This document shows positions 9,033 to 19,000 of a stretch of DNA of 56,974 nucleotides, piece by piece. The notes beneath the pieces are model-generated. The model searched no databases and was not told where the DNA came from. It saw only the letters and a list, made by a program, of their open reading frames with translations. Source of the DNA: Candidatus Competibacter denitrificans Run_A_D11 (GTDB lineage: Bacteria > Pseudomonadota > Gammaproteobacteria > Competibacterales > Competibacteraceae); the NCBI RefSeq assembly GCF_001051235.1, contig NZ_CBTJ020000080.1:1-56974 (forward strand). Reading direction: 5' to 3'. The first letter of the stretch is position 1. Every line of letters begins with the position of its first letter. The translations under genes were made by a program, and so were the position numbers.

Positions 9033-10333
9033 GCCGTTACAGCGATTGGCGTGAAGGGCTGCTGCGGGGTCTGTACAACGTTCTGCTGTATCTGCTGCTG
9101 CCGCTGGTGCTACTGCGGTTGTACTGGCGCGGCCGTAACGAAGCCGGGCATCGGCAACGCTGGGGGGAGCGGCTGGGGTATATCCCAGCGCTACCGCAAG
9201 CAGGTTGCCTCTGGATACACGCTGTGTCGGTCGGTGAGGTGAGGGCGGCGTTGCCATTGATTCGGGCATTACGGGTACGTTATCCCGAAGCATCTCTGCT
9301 GGTCACCACCACGACACTGACTGGCTCCCGGCAGGTTTTGGATGCGCTGAATGGCCAAGTTCATCATGTCTACGCCCCTTATGATCTGCCTGGCGCGGTG
9401 CGGCGCTTTTTGCAGCACGTTCAGCCACGCCTGACGATCCTGATGGAAACGGAATTATGGCCTAACTTACTGCGAGGCTGTGCCCTGAGCGGGGTGCCGG
9501 TTTTGCTGGCCAATGCTCGACTCTCGGAGCGCTCGGCACGCGGATATCGTCGAGTACAACCACTGACTGCGGCGATGTTACGGGATGTGACGTTGATTGC
9601 TGCACAGTCCGAGGCTGATACCGGGCGCTTTCGCGCCCTGGGCGCACCGCGTGTGCGCACAGTCGGTAACCTCAAATACGACCTGGAGGTGCCGGATAGC
9701 CTTCTTGAGCAAGGTCGGGCGCTGCGGCGAGAGCTGTTCGGAGATCGGCGACCGGTTTGGATCGCAGCCAGCACCCATGCCGGTGAAGAAGAGCAAATCT
9801 TGCAAGCGTTTATGGCGGTCACTGCTCGCTGGCCGGATTTGCTGTTGCTATTGGTGCCGCGCCACCCTGAGCGCTTTGCAGCGGTCGCCGGTTTATGCGA
9901 GCAGCAAGGTCTAAGCTTAGTTCGGCGAAGTGAGCGGCGCGCTTGCCCGCCGGAGACCGCTGTTTTCCTCGGCGACAGTATGGGGGAGTTGTTGCTGTTC
10001 TACGCCGCCGCCGATCTGGCGTTCGTCGGCGGTAGCCTGGTGCCGACCGGTGGCCATAATGTGCTGGAGCCGGCCCTGCTGGGATTGCCGGTGCTGTTTG
10101 GGCCGCACATGTTTAACTTCAATGAAGCCAGCGAGCGGCTGCTCGCAGCCGAGGCCGCTTGGCAGGTGGTTAATGCGGAGGCTTTAGCAGTGGCGGTTGA
10201 TCGACTATTGGCTGCCCCTGAATCGCGCCGGGGAGCTGGCGAACGAGGAAAAACACTGGTTGAACACCATCGCGGGGCGTTACGGGCTTTTTTGGAATCC
10301 ATCCATCCCTTGTTGAGATCAAGGTTCGAGTGA
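9029..10333 (+). CDS. waaA: 3-deoxy-D-manno-octulosonic acid transferase
   Basis: WaaA (KdtA) transfers Kdo from CMP-Kdo to lipid A precursors at the cytoplasmic face of the inner membrane, an essential step in LPS core synthesis. The 434-residue product starts MSRYSDWREG, followed by one hydrophobic anchor (LYNVLLYLLLPLVLLRLY). Typical WaaA patterns follow: LWIHAVSVGEVRAALPL, LTTTTLTGS, PRLTILMETELWPNLLR, and the C-terminal sugar-nucleotide region AFVGGSLVPTGGHNVLEPALLGLPVLFGPHMFNF. I chose the ATG at 9029 because it overlaps the cysZ stop as ATGA; an in-frame start at 8897 would lie deep inside cysZ and add 44 residues foreign to the family. Confidence 0.95.
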   Translation: MSRYSDWREGLLRGLYNVLLYLLLPLVLLRLYWRGRNEAGHRQRWGERLGYIPALPQAGCLWIHAVSVGEVRAALPLIRALRVRYPEASLLVTTTTLTGSRQVLDALNGQVHHVYAPYDLPGAVRRFLQHVQPRLTILMETELWPNLLRGCALSGVPVLLANARLSERSARGYRRVQPLTAAMLRDVTLIAAQSEADTGRFRALGAPRVRTVGNLKYDLEVPDSLLEQGRALRRELFGDRRPVWIAASTHAGEEEQILQAFMAVTARWPDLLLLLVPRHPERFAAVAGLCEQQGLSLVRRSERRACPPETAVFLGDSMGELLLFYAAADLAFVGGSLVPTGGHNVLEPALLGLPVLFGPHMFNFNEASERLLAAEAAWQVVNAEALAVAVDRLLAAPESRRGAGERGKTLVEHHRGALRAFLESIHPLLRSRFE

Positions 10334-10337
10334 TCGA

Positions 10338-10901
10338 GTGAAAATGCTATCAGCTTGCTCAAAGGTGAGATTTATCTTCAGGTGTAAGGGTCTTACCCTA
10401 ATCGAGCTGATGGTTGTACTGGCCTTGGTGGTCGCGGCGCTTACTCTGGGGGTTCCAACTTTTCAAGGTTTGGTACGCAATCAGCACTTAGCTACTGGGA
10501 TAAATGAATGGGTTGCCGCCGCGCAACTAGCGCGTTCAGAGGCGATCAAACGTGGTGTGCGGGTGACACTGTGTAAAAGTGAGGGTGGCGCGAATTGTAC
10601 CCATAAAAGTGGATACGAACGAGGCTGGATTGTATTCAGCGATCCCAACAACAACGCTACCGTGGATGCGGGCGAGGAAATAATTGGCGTCTTTAGGGAA
10701 ATTGCTGGCAATTCTGGCATGACTTTAACGGGAAATTCACCGGTCGCCAACTATATTTCCTACACTGCTGACGGGGTTACCCGATTGATAAGTGGGGCAT
10801 TTCAAGCGGGTACGCTGACTGCTTGTATGGCACCTAAAGCTCGCCAAATCGTAATTAATAGTGTTGGAAGGATCAAAGTAGTTGAGTCCATGTGTTTGTA
10901 G
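10338..10901 (+). CDS. fimT: Type IV minor pilin, FimT/FimU (GspH) type, first set
   Basis: The product (187 residues from GTG 10338, 185 from ATG 10344) has a prepilin signal ending KG|LTLIELMVVLALVVAALTLG: cleavage after Gly, Glu at mature position 5 and a hydrophobic stalk helix. The GspH/FimT head follows, with QLARSEAIKRGVRVTLCKS and GWIVFSDPNNNATVDAGEE. Such proteins form part of the minor-pilin priming complex at the pilus tip. The residue after the cleavage site is Leu rather than the common Phe, still seen in GspH types. The gene begins four bases after waaA stops and heads the first of two minor-pilin sets. Confidence 0.9.
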   Translation: MKMLSACSKVRFIFRCKGLTLIELMVVLALVVAALTLGVPTFQGLVRNQHLATGINEWVAAAQLARSEAIKRGVRVTLCKSEGGANCTHKSGYERGWIVFSDPNNNATVDAGEEIIGVFREIAGNSGMTLTGNSPVANYISYTADGVTRLISGAFQAGTLTACMAPKARQIVINSVGRIKVVESMCL

Positions 10902-10992
10902 AAGCTAGCTGGTTGCTCAACTATTCACTGTCACCTGTATTGGTGACGGATTTTTGCTGGTCGGCTGCCAACGAATTGATTAAGAGATAAAA

Positions 10993-11454
10993 GTGCGCGA
11001 GGGTTATGATGTGCAGAACACTTCAAAAACTGGAATAAGCAGCTTGGCAAAGCTAAAGAGAATTGTAAAGTTAGCAAACAGAGCAGTGTCAGGTTTTACC
11101 TTGGTGGAAATCACAGTCGCCCTTCTGATTTTATCGGTTGGTTTGCTGGGCTTGGCCGGCTTGCAGCTCCATGCTTTGCAGTACACCCATTCCAGCTACC
11201 AGCGTACTTTAGTAAACATTCAAGCGTTGGATATGGTAGAGCGAATGTGGACCCATTTGGTAGAGCCGCTTGTGGAGTTGGAAGATTGGCGGAGATTAAA
11301 TAAAACATCTCTGCCGGGTTGGAACGGTACGGTCACGGCGCTTGGTGGCCAACCGGGCGATTATGTAATTAATATATCCTGGGTTGACCAACGCTTTTCT
11401 GAACCTCAATCTTTTTCATTCTCTTATCGACTACGATTGCCAATAGTGAATTAA
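10993..11454 (+). CDS. pilV: Type IV minor pilin PilV (GspI type), first set
   Basis: The 153-residue protein contains a prepilin cleavage site in SG|FTLVEITVALLILSVGLLGLAG with Glu at mature position 5, preceded by a long leader of about 34 residues from the GTG at 10993. The segment LQLHALQYTHSSYQRTLVNIQALDMVERM is the PilV/GspI signature in which long-helix residues precede a small head. The protein should sit in the tip priming complex with FimT, PilW and PilX. Its head is short (about 90 residues), in line with the family. Confidence 0.88.
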   Translation: MREGYDVQNTSKTGISSLAKLKRIVKLANRAVSGFTLVEITVALLILSVGLLGLAGLQLHALQYTHSSYQRTLVNIQALDMVERMWTHLVEPLVELEDWRRLNKTSLPGWNGTVTALGGQPGDYVINISWVDQRFSEPQSFSFSYRLRLPIVN

Positions 11455-11488
11455 CTATCGAGATATTATCTGGATTAATTTTACTAAA

Positions 11489-12100
11489 ATGATGATAAAG
11501 ATTTATTTAAAGCGCGGATTTTCCCTAGTTGAAATACTAGTCGCTTTATCTATAAGCTTGATTTTACTCAGCGGAATGATCAGTGTTCTGCTGAGTAGCA
11601 AACAGTCCTATTTAAGAAAAGAAAGTCTTAGCTATATGCAGGAGAATTTGCGAGTGGCATCAGAATTGCTGCGAAAAACGCTGAGTATGGCTGAATCAGT
11701 TCAACAGGGCAGTAACGAGAATCAGATTATTATTGATTACAGTGGTGGTAAGGGGGTTTTTAATTGCCTGGGACAGCCGGTTTTATCCGGTAAGGTTGTG
11801 AGCTATTTTGATGTCCAGAATAATTCTCTTTATTGTAGTTCGGCTTATCCAATAATATCGGGGGCACGACAACCGTTGGTGGATGGCGTCAGAACCATGC
11901 GGATTCTTTACGGCATAGACTCGAATGCGGATGGTGCGGTGGAGCGATATGTCAGCTCGTCGGTGGATTGGACTACCGTCATCAGCGCCCGTGTCACCTT
12001 AGAGTTGCTGGATTCAGCGGTGCAGCGACAGCCCGAAGTGACTTTAACCATAGGGATGCGTCCCCGTATTTTTGCCCGGCTGAAAGCAGACGCGCCGTGA
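11489..12100 (+). CDS. pilW: Type IV minor pilin PilW (GspJ type), first set
   Basis: The 203-residue protein starts with a short leader RG|FSLVEILVALSISLILLSGMISVLLSSKQSY, giving Glu at mature position 5. LRVASELLRKTL and the later YGIDSNADGAVERYVSS match the PilW pattern, in which a YGxDxxxDG stretch occurs near the C-terminal third. It is much shorter than the second-set PilW (381 residues), so the head lacks a large insertion found in the latter. Its stop overlaps the pilX start (GTGA). Confidence 0.87.
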   Translation: MMIKIYLKRGFSLVEILVALSISLILLSGMISVLLSSKQSYLRKESLSYMQENLRVASELLRKTLSMAESVQQGSNENQIIIDYSGGKGVFNCLGQPVLSGKVVSYFDVQNNSLYCSSAYPIISGARQPLVDGVRTMRILYGIDSNADGAVERYVSSSVDWTTVISARVTLELLDSAVQRQPEVTLTIGMRPRIFARLKADAP

Positions 12101-12795
12101 AGAATCATCGCCGTCAGCAAGGAAGCGTACTGGTCCTCAGTCTGATCATTTTATTGGTGATGACTGTTCTTGGCGTAAGCGCCATGACGGATTCCGGTTT
12201 GCAGGAACGGATGGTAGGCAATCAGAAACGTACCATTGAAGCCGCTTTGGCGGCGGAATCGGGTGCGGTAACAGCAATGCAGTGGTTACAAGCGCATCCG
12301 GAACAATGGGGTGATCTACAGGCGTGGAAGTCAGAGGCTCAGCTACCGGCCGAGCTGCCACACGTTCCAAATTTTAGTGATAACTCAGTCTATTGGATCG
12401 AAAGTATCCGTTTCGTTGGGGATACCGCAACCATTGTCAGTCGTGGAGGGATCTTAGTAGCCGACAAAATCTTCGCGCAAAGTACATTAATAGTGATCTT
12501 GCAAAGGGGGTATGACAAGTTGGATTTGGTTGTCAACGCGGACGGGGCGGGGAAAATAACCCATGATGATAATAAAGGTTTCAGTAGCCAACAAGGCATG
12601 TCATCCGACACCAGTACCATAACTGGAACCACCAGTGTGGCTGGGCAACCAACTGGAATCGTGGCCGAAAATAGTCGTGATAGAAATCGTAAGGTAGGTT
12701 CGGATAGCGCGGCATTTCTAGCAAGGATGAAAACCAGAATTATTGCCTGGCGGCCGTCGACTGCGATCAGCTCTACGAAAAATGACTCGGAGTAG
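12097..12795 (+). CDS. pilX: Type IV minor pilin PilX (GspK type), first set
   Basis: From the GTG at 12097, which overlaps the pilW stop, the product has 232 residues. The prepilin site is QG|SVLVLSLIILLVMTVLGVSAM and lacks Glu-5, as is normal for PilX/GspK proteins. MTDSGLQERMVGNQKRTIEAALAAESG is the PilX N-terminal (PF14341-type) signature. An in-frame extension back to 11968 lies within pilW and is rejected. No pilY1 follows in this set; the next 175 bases contain no convincing gene. Confidence 0.88.
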   Translation: MKNHRRQQGSVLVLSLIILLVMTVLGVSAMTDSGLQERMVGNQKRTIEAALAAESGAVTAMQWLQAHPEQWGDLQAWKSEAQLPAELPHVPNFSDNSVYWIESIRFVGDTATIVSRGGILVADKIFAQSTLIVILQRGYDKLDLVVNADGAGKITHDDNKGFSSQQGMSSDTSTITGTTSVAGQPTGIVAENSRDRNRKVGSDSAAFLARMKTRIIAWRPSTAISSTKNDSE

Positions 12796-12829
12796 GTGAA
12801 GATCGGTTGTGTTCTTGATTGTACTGAGC

Positions 12830-12848
12830 TGCCGCGAGATGTGCGGCA
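12830..12848 (+). other. Small hairpin in the gap between the two minor-pilin sets
   Basis: The arms TGCCGC (12830-12835) and GCGGCA (12843-12848) form a 6-bp stem around a seven-base loop in the 175-base gap between pilX of the first set and fimT of the second. An open frame of 71 codons also begins directly at 12796 but has no recognisable product. No T tract follows the hairpin, so termination is unlikely. Confidence 0.35.
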
Positions 12849-12970
12849 ACGATTGCTCGACCGCTTGTCGGGTCGGAACGACCGTTCGTCTGTCGGTTTT
12901 GTCAAGCAAATCCAGAGCGTGTTTAACTCTCTCCAAGTCGGTTTTTTAACGTCCAGTTTTGAGGGATGCC

Positions 12971-13594
12971 GTGCTCATTCTAATAACAGCCAAATCTTCA
13001 TCGCCGCCTAGGAAAAAGAGCGGTGGTTTCACCCTCCTTGAGCTGATGGTAGTGGTGGCTATTGTGGCCATCTTAATTGTGGTGGTCCTGCCTGGCTTTA
13101 AAGAGTTTTTTATAAAAAATCGCCTGACAGCCCAAACCAATGATTTTGTTACTGCTATCTCGCTGGCTCGTAATGAGGCAATCAAGCGTGGCCGACCAGT
13201 TTGCTTGGTTCGTACCAATACCAATTGGGAGATGGGCTATCGAATCTTTGTCGATAAGAGCAAGCTTACAAACTTATCTGCTGATACTGATGCTTGCAAG
13301 ACAGATAGTGCTACAGGCTGTGCTTTAGGTGATGCCTCTTGTGAAATTTTTGTGCAAAATCAGGAATTGACTGGTGGCAATACTTTACGTACCGGTTCTG
13401 GTACTTCTAGTGGCTCTTATGGATTATGGTTGCGATTTAATTCGATGGGAGTCGTGGTAGATAGAAAAAATGCGGGAATAAATGGTGATTACAGGCTGTG
13501 TCGTTCCGATAAGATAATCAGTAAATCTAATCTTATAAAGATTTCTGTAACGGGATTTCCGATTTCAACGGTGGGCACTACTCAATGTCCATAA
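12971..13594 (+). CDS. fimT: Type IV minor pilin, FimT/FimU (GspH) type, second set
   Basis: The 207-residue product (GTG 12971, with GAGGG six bases upstream; TTG 12959 is an alternative) has a class III leader ending SGG|FTLLELMVVVAIVAILIVVVLPGF with Glu-5. The GspH/FimT head shows SLARNEAIKRGRPVCLVRT and EMGYRIFVDKS, and its C-terminal part contains several cysteines that could form disulfides. It resembles the first-set FimT in layout but clearly differs in sequence, so the two sets are old duplicates or separate acquisitions. It overlaps the next gene by 10 bases. Confidence 0.9.
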   Translation: MLILITAKSSSPPRKKSGGFTLLELMVVVAIVAILIVVVLPGFKEFFIKNRLTAQTNDFVTAISLARNEAIKRGRPVCLVRTNTNWEMGYRIFVDKSKLTNLSADTDACKTDSATGCALGDASCEIFVQNQELTGGNTLRTGSGTSSGSYGLWLRFNSMGVVVDRKNAGINGDYRLCRSDKIISKSNLIKISVTGFPISTVGTTQCP

Positions 13595-14076
13595 ATCATT
13601 GTATCTATAAAAATTTATTATTTATCAGGCGGCAGACTGGTTTTACGTTGTTGGAAGTTTTAGTCGCCTTAGTCATTATTAGCATTGGCCTGTTAGGTGT
13701 AGCAATGCTGCAAATGAATGGCTTAAAAAATAATCACAGTGCCTTCTATCGTAGCCAGGCAAGTATCTTAGCTTATCAAATGCTCGATAGTCTGCGAGCT
13801 AACCGTAAAGAGGTGGACAGCGGTAACTATAATATTAAATTGACCGATAGCGATCCTTCAGGTTCGGCTATTTATGTTACGGATATTGTTAATTGGCGTA
13901 CCGCACTTGTGCGCTCACTACCATCAGGAAAAGGTGCAATTGATTATCAGAGGAGCACTGGGGTGGCCCGCATTACTATTCAGTGGGATGATAGTCGTGG
14001 ATCGACAGGCGGAGATACCCAACAGTTTTTTATGGAAACCCAATTATGTGATGTTGGTGGAGCCTCTTGTCAGTAA
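13585..14076 (+). CDS. pilV: Type IV minor pilin PilV (GspI type), second set
   Basis: The 163-residue protein has the prepilin site TG|FTLLEVLVALVIISIGLLGVAMLQ with Glu-5, then MNGLKNNHSAFYRSQASILAYQMLDSLRANR, a PilV hallmark. A C-terminal pair of cysteines (ETQLCDVGGASCQ) probably forms a small disulfide loop; the first-set PilV lacks this. The start overlaps the fimT stop, implying coupled translation. Confidence 0.9.
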   Translation: MSINHCIYKNLLFIRRQTGFTLLEVLVALVIISIGLLGVAMLQMNGLKNNHSAFYRSQASILAYQMLDSLRANRKEVDSGNYNIKLTDSDPSGSAIYVTDIVNWRTALVRSLPSGKGAIDYQRSTGVARITIQWDDSRGSTGGDTQQFFMETQLCDVGGASCQ

Positions 14077-14104
14077 AAGCTGCTAATTTTTAAGTCGATT
14101 TTTT

Positions 14105-15250
14105 ATGGGAAATTTTATGAGAAATTGTCATTATAATTCGTTGTCCACAAGAGCAGCCATGAAAGGTTTTTCGCTTGTGGAAATTATGGTGGCTCTGGGG
14201 ATCAGTTTATTTATTCTTGCCGGAATTGGCTATGTCTACACAAACAGTAAGCAAACCTACCGAGTGCAGGATCAGTTATCACGTTTACAAGAAAATGGAC
14301 GTTTGGCTTTTGAATATTTAACCCGTGATATTCGCATGGCGGGATATTGGGGGTGTGGAACATCGGGAATGGATTCGGATATTCAATACATTCCACCAAC
14401 CCCTCCCGGAAAATGCGATGCGCCACCTAGAGGCCGGGTGACTAATACTCTCACTGATGCGGCCACTAGTCCATATAATTTTGGCCGCTATATCGAAGGT
14501 TTTGAAAATGTCAACGATACAACAACGTTTGCTATCTATCCGAATGTTCAGCCAAAAACAGATGTGGTCGTATTACGTGGTGCAGATTCACTAGGTTTGC
14601 GTGTGACTAAGCATGCGGGAGGAACTCCACCAGGATCATCAGACATTAAGGTAAATGATGCCTCCCAGATTTTTGAAGGCGATATTCTTATGGTAACTGA
14701 CTGTAGTACCGCAGGCGTTTTTCAAGCCACTAATGTCAATAACAAGAGTAACGTAGTCCACAATACAGGCAATGTAGGTGGTTCAGGAGATAAGATTGTT
14801 CCCGGTAATAGTACCAATGATCTCTGTAAAAACTATGAGGGCGGCGAAGTGTTTAAGGCATTTAGTCGTGGCTATTATATTGGTAAATTAGATAGTGCGA
14901 ATAAACCTACCAGTGCTGGGCGTCCTGCTTTATTTCGCGCTAATTTTAGTGTTAGTCAAGAGCTGGTGCCAGAAGTTGAAAATATGCAAATTACCTATGG
15001 AGTCGATACTAATGATGATTATTTTGTCGATACTTACCTGGCTGCGGATCAGGTAAATACTGCAAATCAATGGGGGAAGGTCAAGAGTGTGCATATTGAA
15101 TTATTGCTCGTTTCGACTGAGGATAATATCACTTCTGGTAATGTAAGCTATCGATTTCCAACCAACGCATCAAGTGACACTGTTGCGAAGGACCGTCGCC
15201 TTTACTATGTTACCAGCACCACCATCAGTATCCGTAACCGCGCGCAATAG
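14105..15250 (+). CDS. pilW: Type IV minor pilin PilW, second set
   Basis: The 381-residue protein carries a long leader to MKG|FSLVEIMVALGISLFILAGIGYVY with Glu-5. QDQLSRLQENGRLAFEYLTRDIRMAGYWGCG is the typical PilW segment with a helical stalk and first head strand. YGVDTNDDYFVDTYLAADQV occurs late in the head and resembles a calcium-binding-like acidic loop. In-frame ATGs at 14105, 14117 and 14159 leave the exact start open. Length is in the normal PilW range, unlike the shortened first-set copy. Confidence 0.9.
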   Translation: MGNFMRNCHYNSLSTRAAMKGFSLVEIMVALGISLFILAGIGYVYTNSKQTYRVQDQLSRLQENGRLAFEYLTRDIRMAGYWGCGTSGMDSDIQYIPPTPPGKCDAPPRGRVTNTLTDAATSPYNFGRYIEGFENVNDTTTFAIYPNVQPKTDVVVLRGADSLGLRVTKHAGGTPPGSSDIKVNDASQIFEGDILMVTDCSTAGVFQATNVNNKSNVVHNTGNVGGSGDKIVPGNSTNDLCKNYEGGEVFKAFSRGYYIGKLDSANKPTSAGRPALFRANFSVSQELVPEVENMQITYGVDTNDDYFVDTYLAADQVNTANQWGKVKSVHIELLLVSTEDNITSGNVSYRFPTNASSDTVAKDRRLYYVTSTTISIRNRAQ

Positions 15251-15251
15251 A

Positions 15252-16040
15252 ATGCAAAATGCCATGTTAAATAGATTTTCATTATTGTCTTCAGGGAACC
15301 GACTCTATCGGTCCCATTTTATATCGCCCTATCAAACGGGATCGGTTCTTTTCGTTGGCTTGGTGTTTTTGGTCATTCTGACTGCACTCGGTTTAACCGC
15401 AATGCGGGTTTCTACTCAGCAGGAACGAATGGCCGGCAATATGCGTGATCGCAGTCTTGCTCTGGAGTCCGCTGAATCCGCAATGCGCGAGGCAGAGCGG
15501 AAAATTGACGACGACGCTCTGTCATTAGCATTCTCGGATGATCTCGCCTCCACTGCCTCCTCAGGCAGCACAGGTTTGATAGGCCCCTTATGCGAAGCGG
15601 GCGATCCGCGCCGATGGCAGGATCAGGTGGGTACGGCATCTGACTGCTTTCAATGCACGCCCAGTAAAACCAAAACCACTTCGATGGATTCTACCAGTGC
15701 TGGTAGCCAAAGCTATGCGTGTCCAGATACCGGCGCTTGTTGGATCTGTGGCAGTTTTAGTTGGAGCACACATTCTATGAAGCATGGTACTGCCAATTAC
15801 GGTACTACACTCAAGTATGTAGGAACAACAACCTTACCGAACGCTGCTCGGTACGTTATTGAGGAGTTAAAAGCACGGGTTAAATGCAGCGATGATCTTT
15901 CGCTTGATGCCCGTCGGGGTGCCGAGTGTGTGTTGCCAGTACGCCGCATAACGACCCGAGGTACAGGTGTGGCAGGTGGCGGCGGTACTGATACCGCTGC
16001 CGTAGTTATTTTACAAGAAACTTATTTCCCGACCAAATAA
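15252..16040 (+). CDS. pilX: Type IV minor pilin PilX, second set
   Basis: From ATG 15252, two bases after the pilW stop, the product has 262 residues. The leader ends TG|SVLFVGLVFLVILTALGLTAM, without Glu-5, then STQQERMAGNMRDRSLALESAESAMREAER, the diagnostic PilX N-terminal pattern. The head holds several cysteines (CEAGDPRRW, CFQC, CPDTGACWIC), likely disulfide-bonded in the periplasm. It precedes pilY1, as in the classical fimU-pilVWXY1 order. A frame extension to 15174 lies inside pilW and is rejected. Confidence 0.9.
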   Translation: MQNAMLNRFSLLSSGNRLYRSHFISPYQTGSVLFVGLVFLVILTALGLTAMRVSTQQERMAGNMRDRSLALESAESAMREAERKIDDDALSLAFSDDLASTASSGSTGLIGPLCEAGDPRRWQDQVGTASDCFQCTPSKTKTTSMDSTSAGSQSYACPDTGACWICGSFSWSTHSMKHGTANYGTTLKYVGTTTLPNAARYVIEELKARVKCSDDLSLDARRGAECVLPVRRITTRGTGVAGGGGTDTAAVVILQETYFPTK

Positions 16041-16056
16041 GATTGGGTGGTTAGCT

Positions 16057-19000
16057 ATGAAAAAATACGATAGCTTTTTAATCGCTTTAACGCTGGGGAT
16101 GCTGCTGGGTTCTCCAGTTGCCCACACCCTTTCTATTTCGGATACACCGTTATTTCTGAATATTTCTGCACCGCCTGCGGTTTTGTTCAATCTCTCAGTA
16201 GAAGGACCAATGGGTGGGCCGGCTTATTCGGGAACCTACAGTGATCTCGAAGAGTATTTGGGTATTTTCGATGCTAATACATGCTATACCTATAATAATA
16301 GCGGTGTGGGTGCTCCAAATATGACGGGCCGCTTTGAACCCGTGACCTCTGGAGTTACCAGCCACTCGTGTAGCACAGGCTGGAGTGGTAATTTCCTTAA
16401 TTGGGCAACGATGCGTTCCATCGATATGATGATTTGGAATCTGACAGGTGGAAATCGGGTTCGAGATACCGCCGGCGCTTCAGCCGAGACAGTACTGCGA
16501 GCTGCTAGAAAGACTGGCTATTTCACATCGCGCACTCTTACGATACCAGCGGGAGCAGCGCCTGTTACAGGTTCTCAAACTATTAACTACACTACTGATT
16601 ATGGGTTTACGTTTGCTTCGGGTGATAGTTACAACATTCAGGTGCTTGTTTGTAAGAAGGCTACCAGCCCTACCAGCCCTAGGCCTGAAAGCAATTGCAC
16701 GGCCTATACGGATAATGCAACAACGCCTAACACCTACTATAAACCGGAAGGTCTTATACAAAAAAATGCAGAAAAAATGCGCTTTGCACTGACCAGCTAT
16801 ACACTGGATAGTACTCAAAGTCGCGATGGTGGTGTTTTACGCTCAAATATGAAGTATGTGGGCCCACGTAAGTGGGACGATACCGACCGTGCCTGGATAA
16901 ATAACGATGCTAAGGAATGGTGGGGTACCAGCCCTGTAACAGGAGCTAGCAATGCGGCCTGTAATTCTCCCAACCCAACAACTCCCGGTGTTTTGATCAG
17001 CAACCCGGAGTTATGCAATCAAGATTCAAATCTAAATGTCCCTGCGTCTAAAAACCTTAAGAGTGGAGTGATCGCTTATATCAACCAATTCAGCGATCAG
17101 GGCTACAAGAGTTACGATCCGGCTGGAGAACTATTCTACGAGAGCCTTAATTATTTTCGTAACCGTGGCCCGACACCAGAATATTCTGAGAGCGATACGG
17201 CTAATAACCGTAATTTGACGGCGATTACACGTAGCAATACTGATGGTCGAATGGGTGGTTTCTGGTTTTACAACCAAAATAGCGAATGGAAGGACCCTAT
17301 GGTATATAGCTGTCAGCGCAATTTTATTATTGGTATTAATGATGCTAATCCTTGGCTCGACAAACGGCTGCCAGGAACTTACTTTACCGCAGATAAGATT
17401 GACGATGATAATAATTGGCGAGGGACTGCGGCTTGCATCAGTAGTGGTGCTTGTAAAGTTACTGCCGGCGATTACGGTGAACCATCCCGTTCAGATAGCA
17501 TCAATGTGACTGATCTAACGAATCGAGTTGGTGCCTTGGAAGGATTGAATAATTTGCTTTGGAGTGCGTCGGAAACACCGAATTACTACTCTGGTATTGC
17601 TGTTAATGGAGTTTCGGTAACCAGTACGATAACCGATCCGATTCGCGGCATCCTTTGGAAAAAAGATGCAGTAGGTGGCTCGGTAGCCGCTGTCGGTGGT
17701 AATGGTACGTTCGATAACAGTTGTTCTGCTAAAACCGTTACAGCTTTGGGTCAAGTGATGGGTACATGTCCCTATCCCACCAAGCAAAACAGTTACTATA
17801 TTGCTGGTTTGGCTTATTGGGCGAACACTCAGGATATCCGGCCCGATTTGGCCGGCAAACAAACGATCAATACTTTCATGATCGACTCGCAGGAACCTCA
17901 AGTGGGCAGTAACATTCTTGATGGGCCTCGCAACATGTTGTGGCTGACTGGCAAATATGGAGGTTTTGTTGATAAGAATAATAATGGCATACCTGATTTG
18001 GCTGAAGAATGGAATAAAGCTAGAGATGGTATACCAGACAACTACGTTTTTGCCAGCAACCCGAAAAAGCTTAAGACAGGCTTAGAGACAGCTTTTAGCA
18101 ATATTACCGATTTATCCGCCACTTCGAATGACGCCTCATCTTCGGCGGTGGCTGCAAATTCTACCCGGCTTGATTTAGGCTCGATCATTTTTCAGATGAA
18201 GTTCAGTCCGGGAGACTGGAGCGGGGAAGTCATTGCGGAAACACTAAACAAAGACGGTACAATTAATAAAGTCGTGTGGGATTCATCGTATGCTAACCCT
18301 TCAAGTCCCTCTAGCCCCACTCTTGGTCGGCTCACTGCATCTGGGGCGGCAACTCGCCAAATGTTTTCCTGGAACCCGGACACCAATACTGGTTCTCTGT
18401 TTAAATGCAGCGGCAGTTCATCGGGTAGCACCTCTTGGATGGACCCGACAGTAACCAGTGTGCCCGATAATGTTAATTGCTGGCTGACGTCGGCGCAACG
18501 CACCGCATTGCGTGAAACATCATTGGTAAATCCATTGCCAAGTGATATTTACTGGGATGATCTACTCAAGTATTTGCGCGGCGATCCGACCAATGAAACG
18601 GATGGTTCGGGGAGAAAATCATTCCGCTATCGGCCTGTCACCTTGGGCGATATTGTCAATTCCGACCCTCTTTTCGTGGGTGATGAAAATCTCGGTTACG
18701 ATGTGTTGCCGGAAACGGACGGTGGCGGGTCAATCTACGCTGCTTACCGCTTTACCACTGAGTCGCGCCAGAAGATGTTATATGTTGGTGCTAACGATGG
18801 AATGTTACATGCTTTTGATTCTACGACGGGTACTGAGCTGTTTACCTATGTACCCAATGAGGTCATTTTAGATTCAAGTAACACGCCACGCATGAAACAA
18901 CTCGCTGCCTTGAACTACTCCCACAAGTTTTTTGTGGACGGCAGCCCTAACTTTAGCGATGTTTATGTGAGTACCAATACAGGTAGCGCCTGGAAAACTT

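Noticed and set aside
12796..13011. 71-codon frame starting right after the first pilX
   Set aside because: No recognisable product, and it overlaps the better supported second-set fimT start.
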